Below are positions 10,982 through 18,284 of a stretch of 64,000 nucleotides of DNA, piece after piece. Below the pieces are notes generated by a model. The model saw nothing but the letters and a program-made list of their open reading frames with translations. It had not been told where the DNA came from and did not search any database. Both the position numbers and the translations under genes were made by a program. This DNA comes from Paraburkholderia caffeinilytica (GTDB lineage Bacteria; Pseudomonadota; Gammaproteobacteria; Burkholderiales; Burkholderiaceae). The DNA lies in contig NZ_CP031466.1 in the NCBI RefSeq assembly GCF_003368325.1, positions 1,860,001 to 1,924,000 on the forward strand, read 5' to 3'. The first letter of the stretch is position 1, and each line of letters opens with the position of its first letter.

Positions 10982-11875
10982 ATGCAAAAAGCAGGCTTTA
11001 TCGGACTCGGCATCATGGGCAAGCCCATGGCCGCCAACCTTCTCAAGAACGGTGTCGCGCTGGCTGCGTTTACGCGCAGCGGCGTGCCCGACGATCTCGC
11101 CCAGGCCGGTGCTGTCGCGTGTGACAGCCCGGCCGCCGTGGCCGCGCATGCCGACGTGATCTTCGTCATGGTGCCGGACACACCGGACGTCGAACGCGTG
11201 CTGTTTGGCGAACAGGGCCTCGCCGAGGCCCTGCGCCCAGGGCAGACGGTGGTCGACATGAGCTCGATTTCGCCGATGGCCACCCGCGACTTCGCAGCCC
11301 GCGTGCGCGAGCGCGGCGCGGACTATCTCGATGCACCGGTTTCCGGCGGCGAGGTTGGCGCGAAGGCCGGTTCGCTGACCATCATGGTGGGCGGCGAAGC
11401 GGCGACCTTCGAGAGCGTCAAGCCGCTCTTCGACATGATGGGCAAGAACGTCACGCTGATCGGCGCTGTCGGCGCGGGCCAGGTGTGCAAGGTGGCTAAT
11501 CAGGTGATTGTCGCCGCGACGATCGAGGCCGTCGGCGAAGCGTTGCTGCTCGCCTCCAAAGCCGGCGTCGATCCGGCGCGCGTGCGCGAAGCGCTGATGG
11601 GCGGGTTTGCGTCCTCGCGCATTCTCGAAGTGCACGGCGAGCGGATGACGAAGCGCACCTTCGAGCCGGGCTTCCGGATCGAGCTCCACCAGAAGGATCT
11701 GAATCTCGCGCTGTCGACGGCGCAGGCGCTCGGCGTTTCCTTGCCGAATACAGCCACCTGCCAGCAGCTCTTCAACGCCTGCGTGGCGCATGGCGGCAAG
11801 GCATGGGATCACTCCGCCATGGTGCGCGCGCTCGAAATACTCGCCAATCACGAAATCGGCCAGCAGGCCGTCTAA
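10982..11875 (+). CDS. garR: 2-hydroxy-3-oxopropionate (tartronate semialdehyde) reductase
   Basis: 297 residues of the beta-hydroxyacid dehydrogenase family. The start at 10982 has CGGAG six bases upstream; an in-frame ATG at 10961 lacks such a site. The N-terminus carries the dinucleotide motif GFIGLGIMGKPMA, then the substrate-binding DAPVSGGEVGAKAG, and the catalytic lysine lies in GAGQVCKVANQ. The enzyme reduces tartronate semialdehyde to D-glycerate. It follows the aldolase by 32 bases in the same direction, so the two likely form one operon. Glycerate kinase is not in the window. Confidence 0.9.
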   Translation: MQKAGFIGLGIMGKPMAANLLKNGVALAAFTRSGVPDDLAQAGAVACDSPAAVAAHADVIFVMVPDTPDVERVLFGEQGLAEALRPGQTVVDMSSISPMATRDFAARVRERGADYLDAPVSGGEVGAKAGSLTIMVGGEAATFESVKPLFDMMGKNVTLIGAVGAGQVCKVANQVIVAATIEAVGEALLLASKAGVDPARVREALMGGFASSRILEVHGERMTKRTFEPGFRIELHQKDLNLALSTAQALGVSLPNTATCQQLFNACVAHGGKAWDHSAMVRALEILANHEIGQQAV

Positions 11876-12016
11876 ATCCGCGGGTCGATTGGCGGCGCCA
11901 ACGCGCCGGGCACTCGATACGCACCGCACTGGAACACGCGCGGACCCGCTGCAGATACCGACGCGGCCGGCGCAAGGCAATCGCCCCACGCCGGCCGCAC
12001 TCGCGAAGTCAGCGCA

Positions 12017-12838
12017 TCAGGAGCCGATGAATTCCAGCAGATCGGCATTCACCTTGTCCGCCTCGACGGTGCACATGCCGTGCTGCCCGCCCGGGTAGAC
12101 CTTGAGCGTGGCGTTCTTCACGATCTTCGCCGTCTTGCGGCCTGCGGCGTCGATCGGCACGATCTGGTCGTCGTCGCCATGCAGGACCAGCGTCGGCACG
12201 TCGATCTTCTTCAGGTCTTCCGTGTAGTCGACTTCGGAGAACTGCTTGATGCAGTCGTACAGGCCCTTGATCGACCCGACCATGCCTTGCGCCCAGAACG
12301 AATCGATCACGCCTTGCGATACCTTCGCATGCGGACGGTTGTACCCGTAAAACGGCAGCGCAAGATCCTTGAAGAACTGCGAACGATCCGCCACGACACT
12401 CTTGCGGATGCCGTCGAACACGTCGATCGGCGTGCCCTCGGGATTGCCTTCCGTCTTGAGCATCAGCGGCGGCACCGCGCCGATCAGCACGGCCTTCGCG
12501 ACGCGTTTCGTACCGTGACGGCCGATGTAGTGCGCGACCTCGCCGCCGCCTGTCGAATGGCCGACCAGCGTGGCGTCCCGCAGGTCGAGGTGCTCGATCA
12601 GCGCGGCGAGATCGTCGGCATAGGTGTCCATGTCGTTGCCGTCCCACGTCTGCGCCGAACGGCCATGGCTGCGCCGGTCGTGCGCGATCACGCGAAACCC
12701 TTTGCTGCCGAGGAACAGCATCTGCGCGTCCCAGGCGTCCGCGGACAACGGCCAGCCGTGCGAGAAGACAACCGGGCGCCCTTTGCCCCAATCCTTGTAG
12801 AAGATTTCCGTACCGTCTTTCGTGGTGATCGTGCTCAT
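12017..12838 (-). CDS. Alpha/beta hydrolase of the non-haem chloroperoxidase/arylesterase group
   Basis: 273 residues from the ATG at 12838, which follows AAGGAG; the frame extends upstream but without family similarity. The nucleophile is Ser95 in GHSTGGG, the acid lies in HGDDDQIVP and the catalytic His in GGQHGMC. The oxyanion region [13 protein letters not shown] is typical of cofactor-free haloperoxidases (perhydrolases) and related arylesterases. No signal peptide is present, so it acts in the cytoplasm. It stands alone between the galactarate cluster and a large gap, and there is no clue to its natural substrate. Confidence 0.88.
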   Translation of the reverse strand: MSTITTKDGTEIFYKDWGKGRPVVFSHGWPLSADAWDAQMLFLGSKGFRVIAHDRRSHGRSAQTWDGNDMDTYADDLAALIEHLDLRDATLVGHSTGGGEVAHYIGRHGTKRVAKAVLIGAVPPLMLKTEGNPEGTPIDVFDGIRKSVVADRSQFFKDLALPFYGYNRPHAKVSQGVIDSFWAQGMVGSIKGLYDCIKQFSEVDYTEDLKKIDVPTLVLHGDDDQIVPIDAAGRKTAKIVKNATLKVYPGGQHGMCTVEADKVNADLLEFIGS

Positions 12839-13183
12839 CTGCTGACTCCTTCTGGATGAAGTCTGCCGTCGCCGGCAGGTGGATGAAGCGTGCCGCTCGA
12901 ACCGTTTGGGCAGCACGAGCCGCGCCGCCCAACGAAAACCGCTAGCAACGAATGCACGCCAAACGCGATGCGTGTGAGTGGAACATGGGAGGAAAGACGC
13001 CCCGTCGGTGCACGATGAGACGCTCGCTCGATCAAGCATGACACGGCTTGCAACGCACTTTGATGACGGACTCGCGACGAACCGGATCGGCTCACGCGGT
13101 ATTCGAAATAACGATCGGAAATGAACCAGCGGATGACGATGCGGCGCTCATCCGTTCGAGCATGCAGTGACGCTGGAGAAGCC

Positions 13184-13239
13184 GCCGGTTAGCTGCGTGC
13201 ATGGTAGAAGCAAACTAGCCTGATGGCTAGCTAACCGGC
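13184..13239. repeat. Nested inverted repeat in the intergenic gap
   Basis: GCCGGTTAGCT (13184-13194) pairs perfectly with AGCTAACCGGC (13229-13239), and inside the loop CTAGCC (13215-13220) pairs with GGCTAG (13225-13230). It could be a terminator-like or mobile-repeat remnant; no T tract follows. Confidence 0.5.
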
Positions 13240-13530
13240 TAATAGAAAGTCGGCACGAACAGCGTTATTGTCGGTTGATGACGAGTAGAGCTTGATTCGC
13301 TACGCCAACTCGGCCAGCCAATGCTAAAGGAGACCTCCGCCGTGCCGCGCCCAATATCGCGTCCCGCACGACTCAACCCAGCCGAACAGCGAGTTGTGCC
13401 AACGCCGTCGTAACCGCTCATCGCGGTCCTGCTTTCGCCCTCTTCCCATCGTTCGATCCCCTGCCGGGCAACGCCTCCGCCTTTTGCAGAAAGACAGCAG
13501 AACACGGCAAGGCGACTTGCTTGCGTATAA

Positions 13531-13546
13531 ATAACATATTTGTTAT
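13531..13546. promoter_or_regulatory. Palindromic operator of the toxin-antitoxin operon
   Basis: ATAACA-TATT-TGTTAT is a perfect 6-bp inverted repeat in an AT-rich patch immediately before the toxin gene. Autoregulation by the Xre-type antitoxin encoded downstream is typical for this kind of module. Confidence 0.6.
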
Positions 13547-13557
13547 CATGGATTTCA

Positions 13558-13890
13558 ATGGCATTTACGATCGACTTCTACAACGAAAAGGTCAAAGTAC
13601 ACGTTGCCTCCTTGCCGAAAACGCTGCTTGCACGCTTCATCGCGCTGGCCGATCGCATGGAGGAATACGGCCCGAATCTCGGCGAACCGCACACTGCATC
13701 AATGGGTGGCGGTTTATTCGAGATGCGCCTGAAAGGCGCCGAGGGCATCGCCAGAGTGTTCTACTGCTCCATCGTGGAACGGAAAATCGTCATGCTTCAC
13801 AGCTTTGTGAAGAAGTCGCAACAAACGCCGCGCAATGAACTGGACGTGGCGCGCAAAAGACTGCTGGAGATCAGAAATGGCAACTTATAA
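13558..13890 (+). CDS. RelE/HigB-type toxin (phage-derived Gp49-like family)
   Basis: 110 residues from the ATG at 13558; an upstream TTG-initiated extension exists but is not needed. The pattern FEMRLKGAEGIARVFYCSIVERKIVMLHSFVKKSQQTP is characteristic of the HigB-like Gp49 family of ribosome-dependent mRNA interferases. It precedes and overlaps an Xre-type gene by 14 bases, giving the toxin-first order that marks higBA-type modules. A palindromic operator lies just upstream. Confidence 0.9.
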   Translation: MAFTIDFYNEKVKVHVASLPKTLLARFIALADRMEEYGPNLGEPHTASMGGGLFEMRLKGAEGIARVFYCSIVERKIVMLHSFVKKSQQTPRNELDVARKRLLEIRNGNL

Positions 13891-14164
13891 GGCAATGCGC
13901 GAACGGGCGCTCGCCGACCCCGAAGTACGCGCCGAATACGAACGGCTGAACCGTGAAGAATTCGCGCTGCTCGACCAGATGCTCGCCGCGCGCCGCGAAG
14001 CCGGCTTGACACAGGCGCAAGTCGCCGAGCGCATGGGCACGAAAGCGCCGGCCATCACCCGGCTGGAGCGGGCACTTGCGTCGGGGCAGCACTCGCCTTC
14101 CATCGATACCTTACGCAGATACGCGGCGGCGTGTGGCAAGCAGCTGTTTATCTCGATCGCGTAG
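13877..14164 (+). CDS. Xre-family antitoxin (HigA-like)
   Basis: 95 residues from the ATG at 13877. The N-terminal third is helical and charged and probably binds the toxin; residues about 40-90 form a helix-turn-helix with AGLTQAQVAERMGTKAPAITRLE. The gene overlaps the toxin gene. In this arrangement the antitoxin neutralises the toxin and represses the operon by binding the upstream palindrome. Confidence 0.9.
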   Translation: MATYKAMRERALADPEVRAEYERLNREEFALLDQMLAARREAGLTQAQVAERMGTKAPAITRLERALASGQHSPSIDTLRRYAAACGKQLFISIA

Positions 14165-14302
14165 CCGGCGCGTACAACGAACTGCTCCGGCTTGCGGGCA
14201 CACCATCGCAAACGCGTGCACGCCGGCTTGCTGCAGCGCGGTCTATTGCCGCAGTTCTGTGGCGATCACGAAGAACACACGCAAACGCGCAATAAGGAAA
14301 AC

Positions 14303-14316
14303 TTGATACCTATCAA
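14303..14316. promoter_or_regulatory. FNR/ANR-type box upstream of the cyanide-insensitive oxidase
   Basis: TTGAT-ACCT-ATCAA matches the consensus TTGATNNNNATCAA at every specified position and is itself extended to a 7-bp inverted repeat (CTTGATA/TATCAAG). It lies about 180 bases before cydA. Oxygen-responsive control of the operon is the expected use. Confidence 0.72.
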
Positions 14317-14337
14317 GGCTTTGCCGTCTCAAAAACG

Positions 14338-14366
14338 AAAAACCGCGCAAAACAAGGCGGTTTTTT
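14338..14366. terminator. Intrinsic terminator after the toxin-antitoxin operon
   Basis: AAAAACCGC (14338-14346) pairs with GCGGTTTTTT (14357-14366), giving a stem ending in a T tract. It lies about 175 bases beyond the antitoxin stop and just downstream of the FNR box, so it either ends the higBA transcript or sits in the oxidase leader. Confidence 0.65.
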
Positions 14367-14494
14367 GACGCACGTCGCATTGCAGCAAAAATTTCACTGA
14401 TCCCCTACTCTTGCGCCATCTGCCCAGCGCAGTGCGCACCGACAACGGTCGACGCGCGTAGTCCGCCCTCACGGGCATCACGACTTTCACGCTC

Positions 14495-15907
14495 ATGAAC
14501 TCCGCAATTTCGGCCTTCGATCTCGCCCGCATTCAGTTTGCGTTCACCGTCTCGTTTCACATTGTTTTTCCGGCGCTCAGCATCGGCCTCGCCAGCTTCA
14601 TCGCCGTCCTCGAATGGCGCTGGCTGAAAACCGGCAAGGCGTACTACAAAGATCTTTGCCTGTTCTGGTCGAAGATCTTCGCAGTCGCCTTCGGCATGGG
14701 CGTCGTCTCCGGCGTCGTGATGAGCTATCAGTTCGGCACCAACTGGTCCGGCTTCTCCAGTTTCGCCGGGCCTATCACCGGGCCGTTGCTGATGTACGAA
14801 GTCATGACCGCGTTCTTTCTCGAAGCGGGCTTTCTCGGCATCATGCTGTTCGGCTGGCAGCGCGTAAGTCCGCGCGCCCACTTCGGCGCGACGCTGATGG
14901 TGGCGATCGGCACGCTGATCTCGACCTTCTGGATTCTCGCGTCCAATAGCTGGATGCAAACGCCGCAAGGCTTTGAGGTCGTCGACGGCCATGTCGTGCC
15001 GCTCGACTGGTTCAAGATCATTTTCAATCCGTCGTTCCCGTACCGGCTCGCGCATATGGCGCTGGCGGCGTTCATCGTCGCGGGGCTGGTGGTGTCGGCG
15101 GTCGGCGCGTGGCATCTGCTGCGCGGCCGGCGCGATCCGGCGGTCAGGAAGATGTTCTCGATGGCGCTGTGGCTGCTGCTGATCCTCACGCCGATCCAGG
15201 CGTTCGTCGGCGATCAGCACGGTCTGAATACGCGCAAGTATCAGCCGGCCAAGATCGCCGCGATCGAAGGTCTGTGGGACACCGAGAAAGGTGGCACCGC
15301 GCTGAACCTGTTCGGCATTCCGGATATGCAGGCGGAGACCACGCGTTATGCCGTGTCGATTCCCCACCTCGGCAGCCTGATCCTCACGCATAGCTGGGAC
15401 GGCGAAATTCGCGGCCTGAAGGAATTCCCGCCGCAAGACCGGCCGAACTCGACGGTCGTGTTCTGGAGCTTCCGCATCATGGCGGGCCTCGGCGTGCTGA
15501 TGATCCTGATGTCGCTGGCCGCATGGGCGCTGCGCCGCCGCGAGCGTCTATTCGAAGCAAAGTGGTTCCAGCGCGTCGCCGTGGCAATGGGCCCGACCGG
15601 CTTCATCACGCTGCTGGCGGGTTGGGTCACCACGGAAGCCGGCCGTCAGCCGTGGGTGGTGTACGGCGTGATGCGCACCTCGCAGGCGGTGTCGCCACTT
15701 ACCACGCAACAGGTCGGCATCTCGCTGATGACCTTCGTGGTCGTCTACTTCCTCGTGTTCGGCACCGGCATCTACTACATGCTCAAGCTGATGCGCGCGG
15801 GTCCCGCCCTGCCGGGACAAACACCGCACGGCGTGCCTGAGTACACGCCGAATCAGACCGCGCGCCGCCCGCTGTCCGCCGCCGATCATATGATCGACGC
15901 CGCCTGA
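14495..15907 (+). CDS. cydA: Cytochrome bd-type (cyanide-insensitive) quinol oxidase subunit I
   Basis: 470 residues, integral membrane, with about nine helices. Haem ligands are visible: His22 in FHIVFP, His187 in RLAHM and the Met329 region FRIMAG; Glu102 and Glu110 of the proton path are present, as are GRQPW at 383-387 and the quinol-site GDQHG at 239-243. The Q loop is short, which is the mark of the CIO (CioA) subtype rather than the E. coli long-loop enzyme. It reduces oxygen with ubiquinol at the inner membrane. cydB follows after 24 bases, then a small DUF2474 gene. Confidence 0.94.
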   Translation: MNSAISAFDLARIQFAFTVSFHIVFPALSIGLASFIAVLEWRWLKTGKAYYKDLCLFWSKIFAVAFGMGVVSGVVMSYQFGTNWSGFSSFAGPITGPLLMYEVMTAFFLEAGFLGIMLFGWQRVSPRAHFGATLMVAIGTLISTFWILASNSWMQTPQGFEVVDGHVVPLDWFKIIFNPSFPYRLAHMALAAFIVAGLVVSAVGAWHLLRGRRDPAVRKMFSMALWLLLILTPIQAFVGDQHGLNTRKYQPAKIAAIEGLWDTEKGGTALNLFGIPDMQAETTRYAVSIPHLGSLILTHSWDGEIRGLKEFPPQDRPNSTVVFWSFRIMAGLGVLMILMSLAAWALRRRERLFEAKWFQRVAVAMGPTGFITLLAGWVTTEAGRQPWVVYGVMRTSQAVSPLTTQQVGISLMTFVVVYFLVFGTGIYYMLKLMRAGPALPGQTPHGVPEYTPNQTARRPLSAADHMIDAA

Positions 15908-15931
15908 CCTCACCTGCATGCGAGAAAGAAA

Positions 15932-16936
15932 ATGGACGTAACCGTAGCGTGGGCCGCGATCATTGCGCTGGGCCTATTCATGTACGTGGTGCTGGACGGC
16001 TTCGATCTGGGCATCGGCATCGTGTTCCCGTTCTTCCCCGATGAGAAAGAACGCGACCTGATGATGAACACCGTTGCGCCCGTGTGGGACGGCAACGAAA
16101 CCTGGCTGGTGCTCGGCGGCGCCGCGCTGTTCGCGGTGTTTCCGGTGGTCTACTCGAGCGTGCTGTCCGCGCTGTATCTGCCGCTGATCTTCATGCTCGT
16201 GTGCCTGATTTTCCGCGGCGTCTCGTTCGAGATTCGCGCCAAGGCCAAACGCACGAAACACTTGTGGGATCTGGCATTCATCGGCGGTTCGGCGGGCGCG
16301 GCGTTCTTTCAGGGCATCGTGCTGGGCGCGTTCCTGCAAGGCATCCCGGTGATCGACGGCGGCTATGCGGGCGACGCCTTCGGCTGGCTCACGCCGTTCA
16401 GTCTGCTGACGGGTCTCGGTCTGGTGATCACCTACGCATTGCTCGGCTGCTGCTGGCTGGTCGCGAAGACCGAAGGCGATCTGCAACGCCGCCTGCATCG
16501 CGTGGTGTGGCCGCTGACGCTCGTGCTGCTCGGCTTCATCGCGATGGTCAGCCTGTGGACGCCGCTGCAGGATCCGAACATCGCGCAACGCTGGTTCCAC
16601 GACAACCTGTTTTACCGTCTGCTGCCGGTGCCGTTTCTCGTGGCGATCTGCGCGTTCTTCATGCACCGCGCGGTGCGGGCGCGGCATCACAACACGCCGT
16701 TCGTGCTGGCGCTTCTGCTGGTGCTGCTTGGGTATGCGGGGCTGCTGGTGAGCCTGTGGCCGTATGCGATTCCGTCGAGCATGACGCTCTGGGAAGCCGC
16801 TGCGCCGCGCTCGAGCCAGATGTTCACGCTAGTCGGCGCGGCGGTGATTCTGCCGGTCATCATCGCTTATACGACGATGGGTTATTGGGTATTTCGTGGC
16901 AAGGTGCGTCATGGCGACCAACATCACTATCACTAA
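15932..16936 (+). CDS. cydB: Cytochrome bd-type quinol oxidase subunit II
   Basis: 334 residues with eight or so membrane helices. The N-terminus WAAIIALGLFMYVVLDGFDLGIG and the WDGNETWLV motif are diagnostic of CydB/CioB. It forms the heterodimer with subunit I. The start is preceded by GAGAAAGAAA, a moderate ribosome site. The C-terminus ends in a short His-rich tail, and the coding region overlaps the start of the next small gene by 26 bases. Confidence 0.94.
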   Translation: MDVTVAWAAIIALGLFMYVVLDGFDLGIGIVFPFFPDEKERDLMMNTVAPVWDGNETWLVLGGAALFAVFPVVYSSVLSALYLPLIFMLVCLIFRGVSFEIRAKAKRTKHLWDLAFIGGSAGAAFFQGIVLGAFLQGIPVIDGGYAGDAFGWLTPFSLLTGLGLVITYALLGCCWLVAKTEGDLQRRLHRVVWPLTLVLLGFIAMVSLWTPLQDPNIAQRWFHDNLFYRLLPVPFLVAICAFFMHRAVRARHHNTPFVLALLLVLLGYAGLLVSLWPYAIPSSMTLWEAAAPRSSQMFTLVGAAVILPVIIAYTTMGYWVFRGKVRHGDQHHYH

Positions 16937-17102
16937 GGACGCACGCGCCAAGGCCACCCACGGCACGCGTCAAACGCCGGTGCGCAAACTGCCGGGGTGG
17001 CTGTGGTTCATCGCGCTCTGGTGCTTCGGCGTGGTCTCGGCAGTCTCGCTCGGTTTCGCGTTCAAGCTTCTGATGAATGCGACGTTATTTGCGGTCAAGT
17101 AA
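16911..17102 (+). CDS. DUF2474 single-helix protein of the bd oxidase operon
   Basis: 63 residues: a basic N-terminal tail and one transmembrane helix (about residues 30-58, starting GWLWFIALWC). It overlaps the 3-prime end of cydB in another frame. Small one-helix proteins in this position (CydX, CydY, DUF2474) are accessory subunits of bd oxidases; DUF2474 is commonly linked to CIO-type operons. A GTG start 15 bases upstream is possible, but the ATG at 16911 is preferred. Confidence 0.8.
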   Translation: MATNITITKDARAKATHGTRQTPVRKLPGWLWFIALWCFGVVSAVSLGFAFKLLMNATLFAVK

Positions 17103-17442
17103 CCAACTCAGCGTGCGCGACGTCATCCGGTGCGCATAACCTTCGAATCCCTGCGTGGACGGCTTTAAAATTGGGGCATGCGGCTCGTCTACAAAGCAAG
17201 CCGGAACCTATGCGCGGGAGACCTGCCTTACACCATAATGCTGGTGCATCGAACCAGCCGGCGATCATACAAATAGATAATCACTCGTGCGGCAAGCCGG
17301 AAGGCGCGCCGCGCACCGATCGGCATATGATCGCGGGGTAGCCGGCAATGACGCGACTCGAGAATAGAAGTAAAACGGGAAGTAAAGCCAGAAGTACACC
17401 CGCGGTAGTCCATCACGCGCAGACCCGACTCGCGGAGACATC
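17103..17442. other. Intergenic region between oxidase operon and response regulator
   Basis: 340 bases with no supported gene, terminator or clear operator. The short open frames are antisense noise. Confidence 0.5.
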
Positions 17443-18201
17443 ATGAAGTTTCTTGTGGCCGACGACCATGAACTGATCCGGCAAGGCGTCAAAGGGCTGC
17501 TGCGCGGCCTCGATCCCGACGCTCAGTTCGACGAAGCCGATACCTGGGAAACCCTCGCCGCCGCCGCGCGGCCCGACGCCGACCACGACCTCGCGATCGT
17601 CGATCTGCATATGCCGGGCATGACCGGCGCGTCGTCGCTTGAAGTGCTGTTGAAGGCGAACCCGGCGTTGCCCGTCGTCGTGCTCTCCGCCGAAGAGTCG
17701 CCCGACGAAATGCGCGCGGTGCTGGCCGCCGGCGCGCTCGGCTTCGTGCCCAAGCGGCAACCCGCCAGCGTCATGCTCAAGGCAATCGAGCTGGTGTTGT
17801 CAGGCGGCGCCTACGTACCGATGGAAGCGCTCAGCCTGCTGGGCTCGCGCGAGACGCAAGCCGCCCCCGCGCACGCCGAAGCGGCCGCCGAGCTTGCCGC
17901 TCAGGGCGCCGTCCATTCCTCGACTCAGGGCGGCACCGCGCTGACCGAACCGATCGCGCAAATCCAGGCGTTGCAGCCGCACCAGCAACATTTGCTGGAG
18001 AACCTGTCGCCAAGACAGCAGGACATCATGCGGCTGGTGCACCGCGGCTGGACCAACAAGATGATCGCGCGTGAGCTGGGTGTCGCGGAAGGGACGGTCA
18101 AGGTGCATCTGTCGGTGATCTTTCGGGCACTCGGCGTGCACAACCGGTCCACGGCGATCGCCGTGATCAACGGCTGGCTCGAAGCCGGGAAAACCCTGTA
18201 A
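17443..18201 (+). CDS. NarL/LuxR-family response regulator
   Basis: 252 residues. Receiver domain at 1-120 with acidic Asp7/Asp8, phospho-acceptor Asp54 in IVDLHMPG and Lys104 in GFVPKR. A long, Ala/Gln-rich linker (about 130-185) leads to a LuxR-type helix-turn-helix at 187-250 with LSPRQQDIMRLVHRGWTNKMIARELGVAEGTVKVH. The linker is longer than usual for the family. The gene is convergent with a hybrid histidine kinase 83 bases away, so the two may form a two-component system. Target genes are unknown; the oxidase operon immediately upstream is one candidate. Confidence 0.9.
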   Translation: MKFLVADDHELIRQGVKGLLRGLDPDAQFDEADTWETLAAAARPDADHDLAIVDLHMPGMTGASSLEVLLKANPALPVVVLSAEESPDEMRAVLAAGALGFVPKRQPASVMLKAIELVLSGGAYVPMEALSLLGSRETQAAPAHAEAAAELAAQGAVHSSTQGGTALTEPIAQIQALQPHQQHLLENLSPRQQDIMRLVHRGWTNKMIARELGVAEGTVKVHLSVIFRALGVHNRSTAIAVINGWLEAGKTL

Positions 18202-18284
18202 TCGCGGAGCAGCGCCAAGCTGCGGTCAGGCGTTCGAGCCGACGGCCGTCCATCTGCTTTTTTCGATTCGCCTTGCGATAATCG

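Larger units (their letters stand above)
12839..13557. other. Long intergenic region
   Basis: About 720 bases without a credible gene. The only open frame of note, 13239-13505 on the minus strand, has no family resemblance and a composition unlike neighbouring proteins. The stretch holds a nested inverted repeat at 13184-13239 and the operator of the toxin-antitoxin unit at its right end. GC content drops in the last 60 bases. Confidence 0.55.
14165..14494. other. Intergenic region upstream of the bd-type oxidase
   Basis: 330 bases with no gene. It contains a perfect FNR/ANR box (14303-14316) and a hairpin with A/T tracts (14338-14366). No strong ribosome site is seen before cydA. Confidence 0.6.

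Noticed and set aside
13239..13505. 88-codon minus-strand open frame in the large gap
   Set aside because: No family resemblance, no ribosome site, low-complexity composition.
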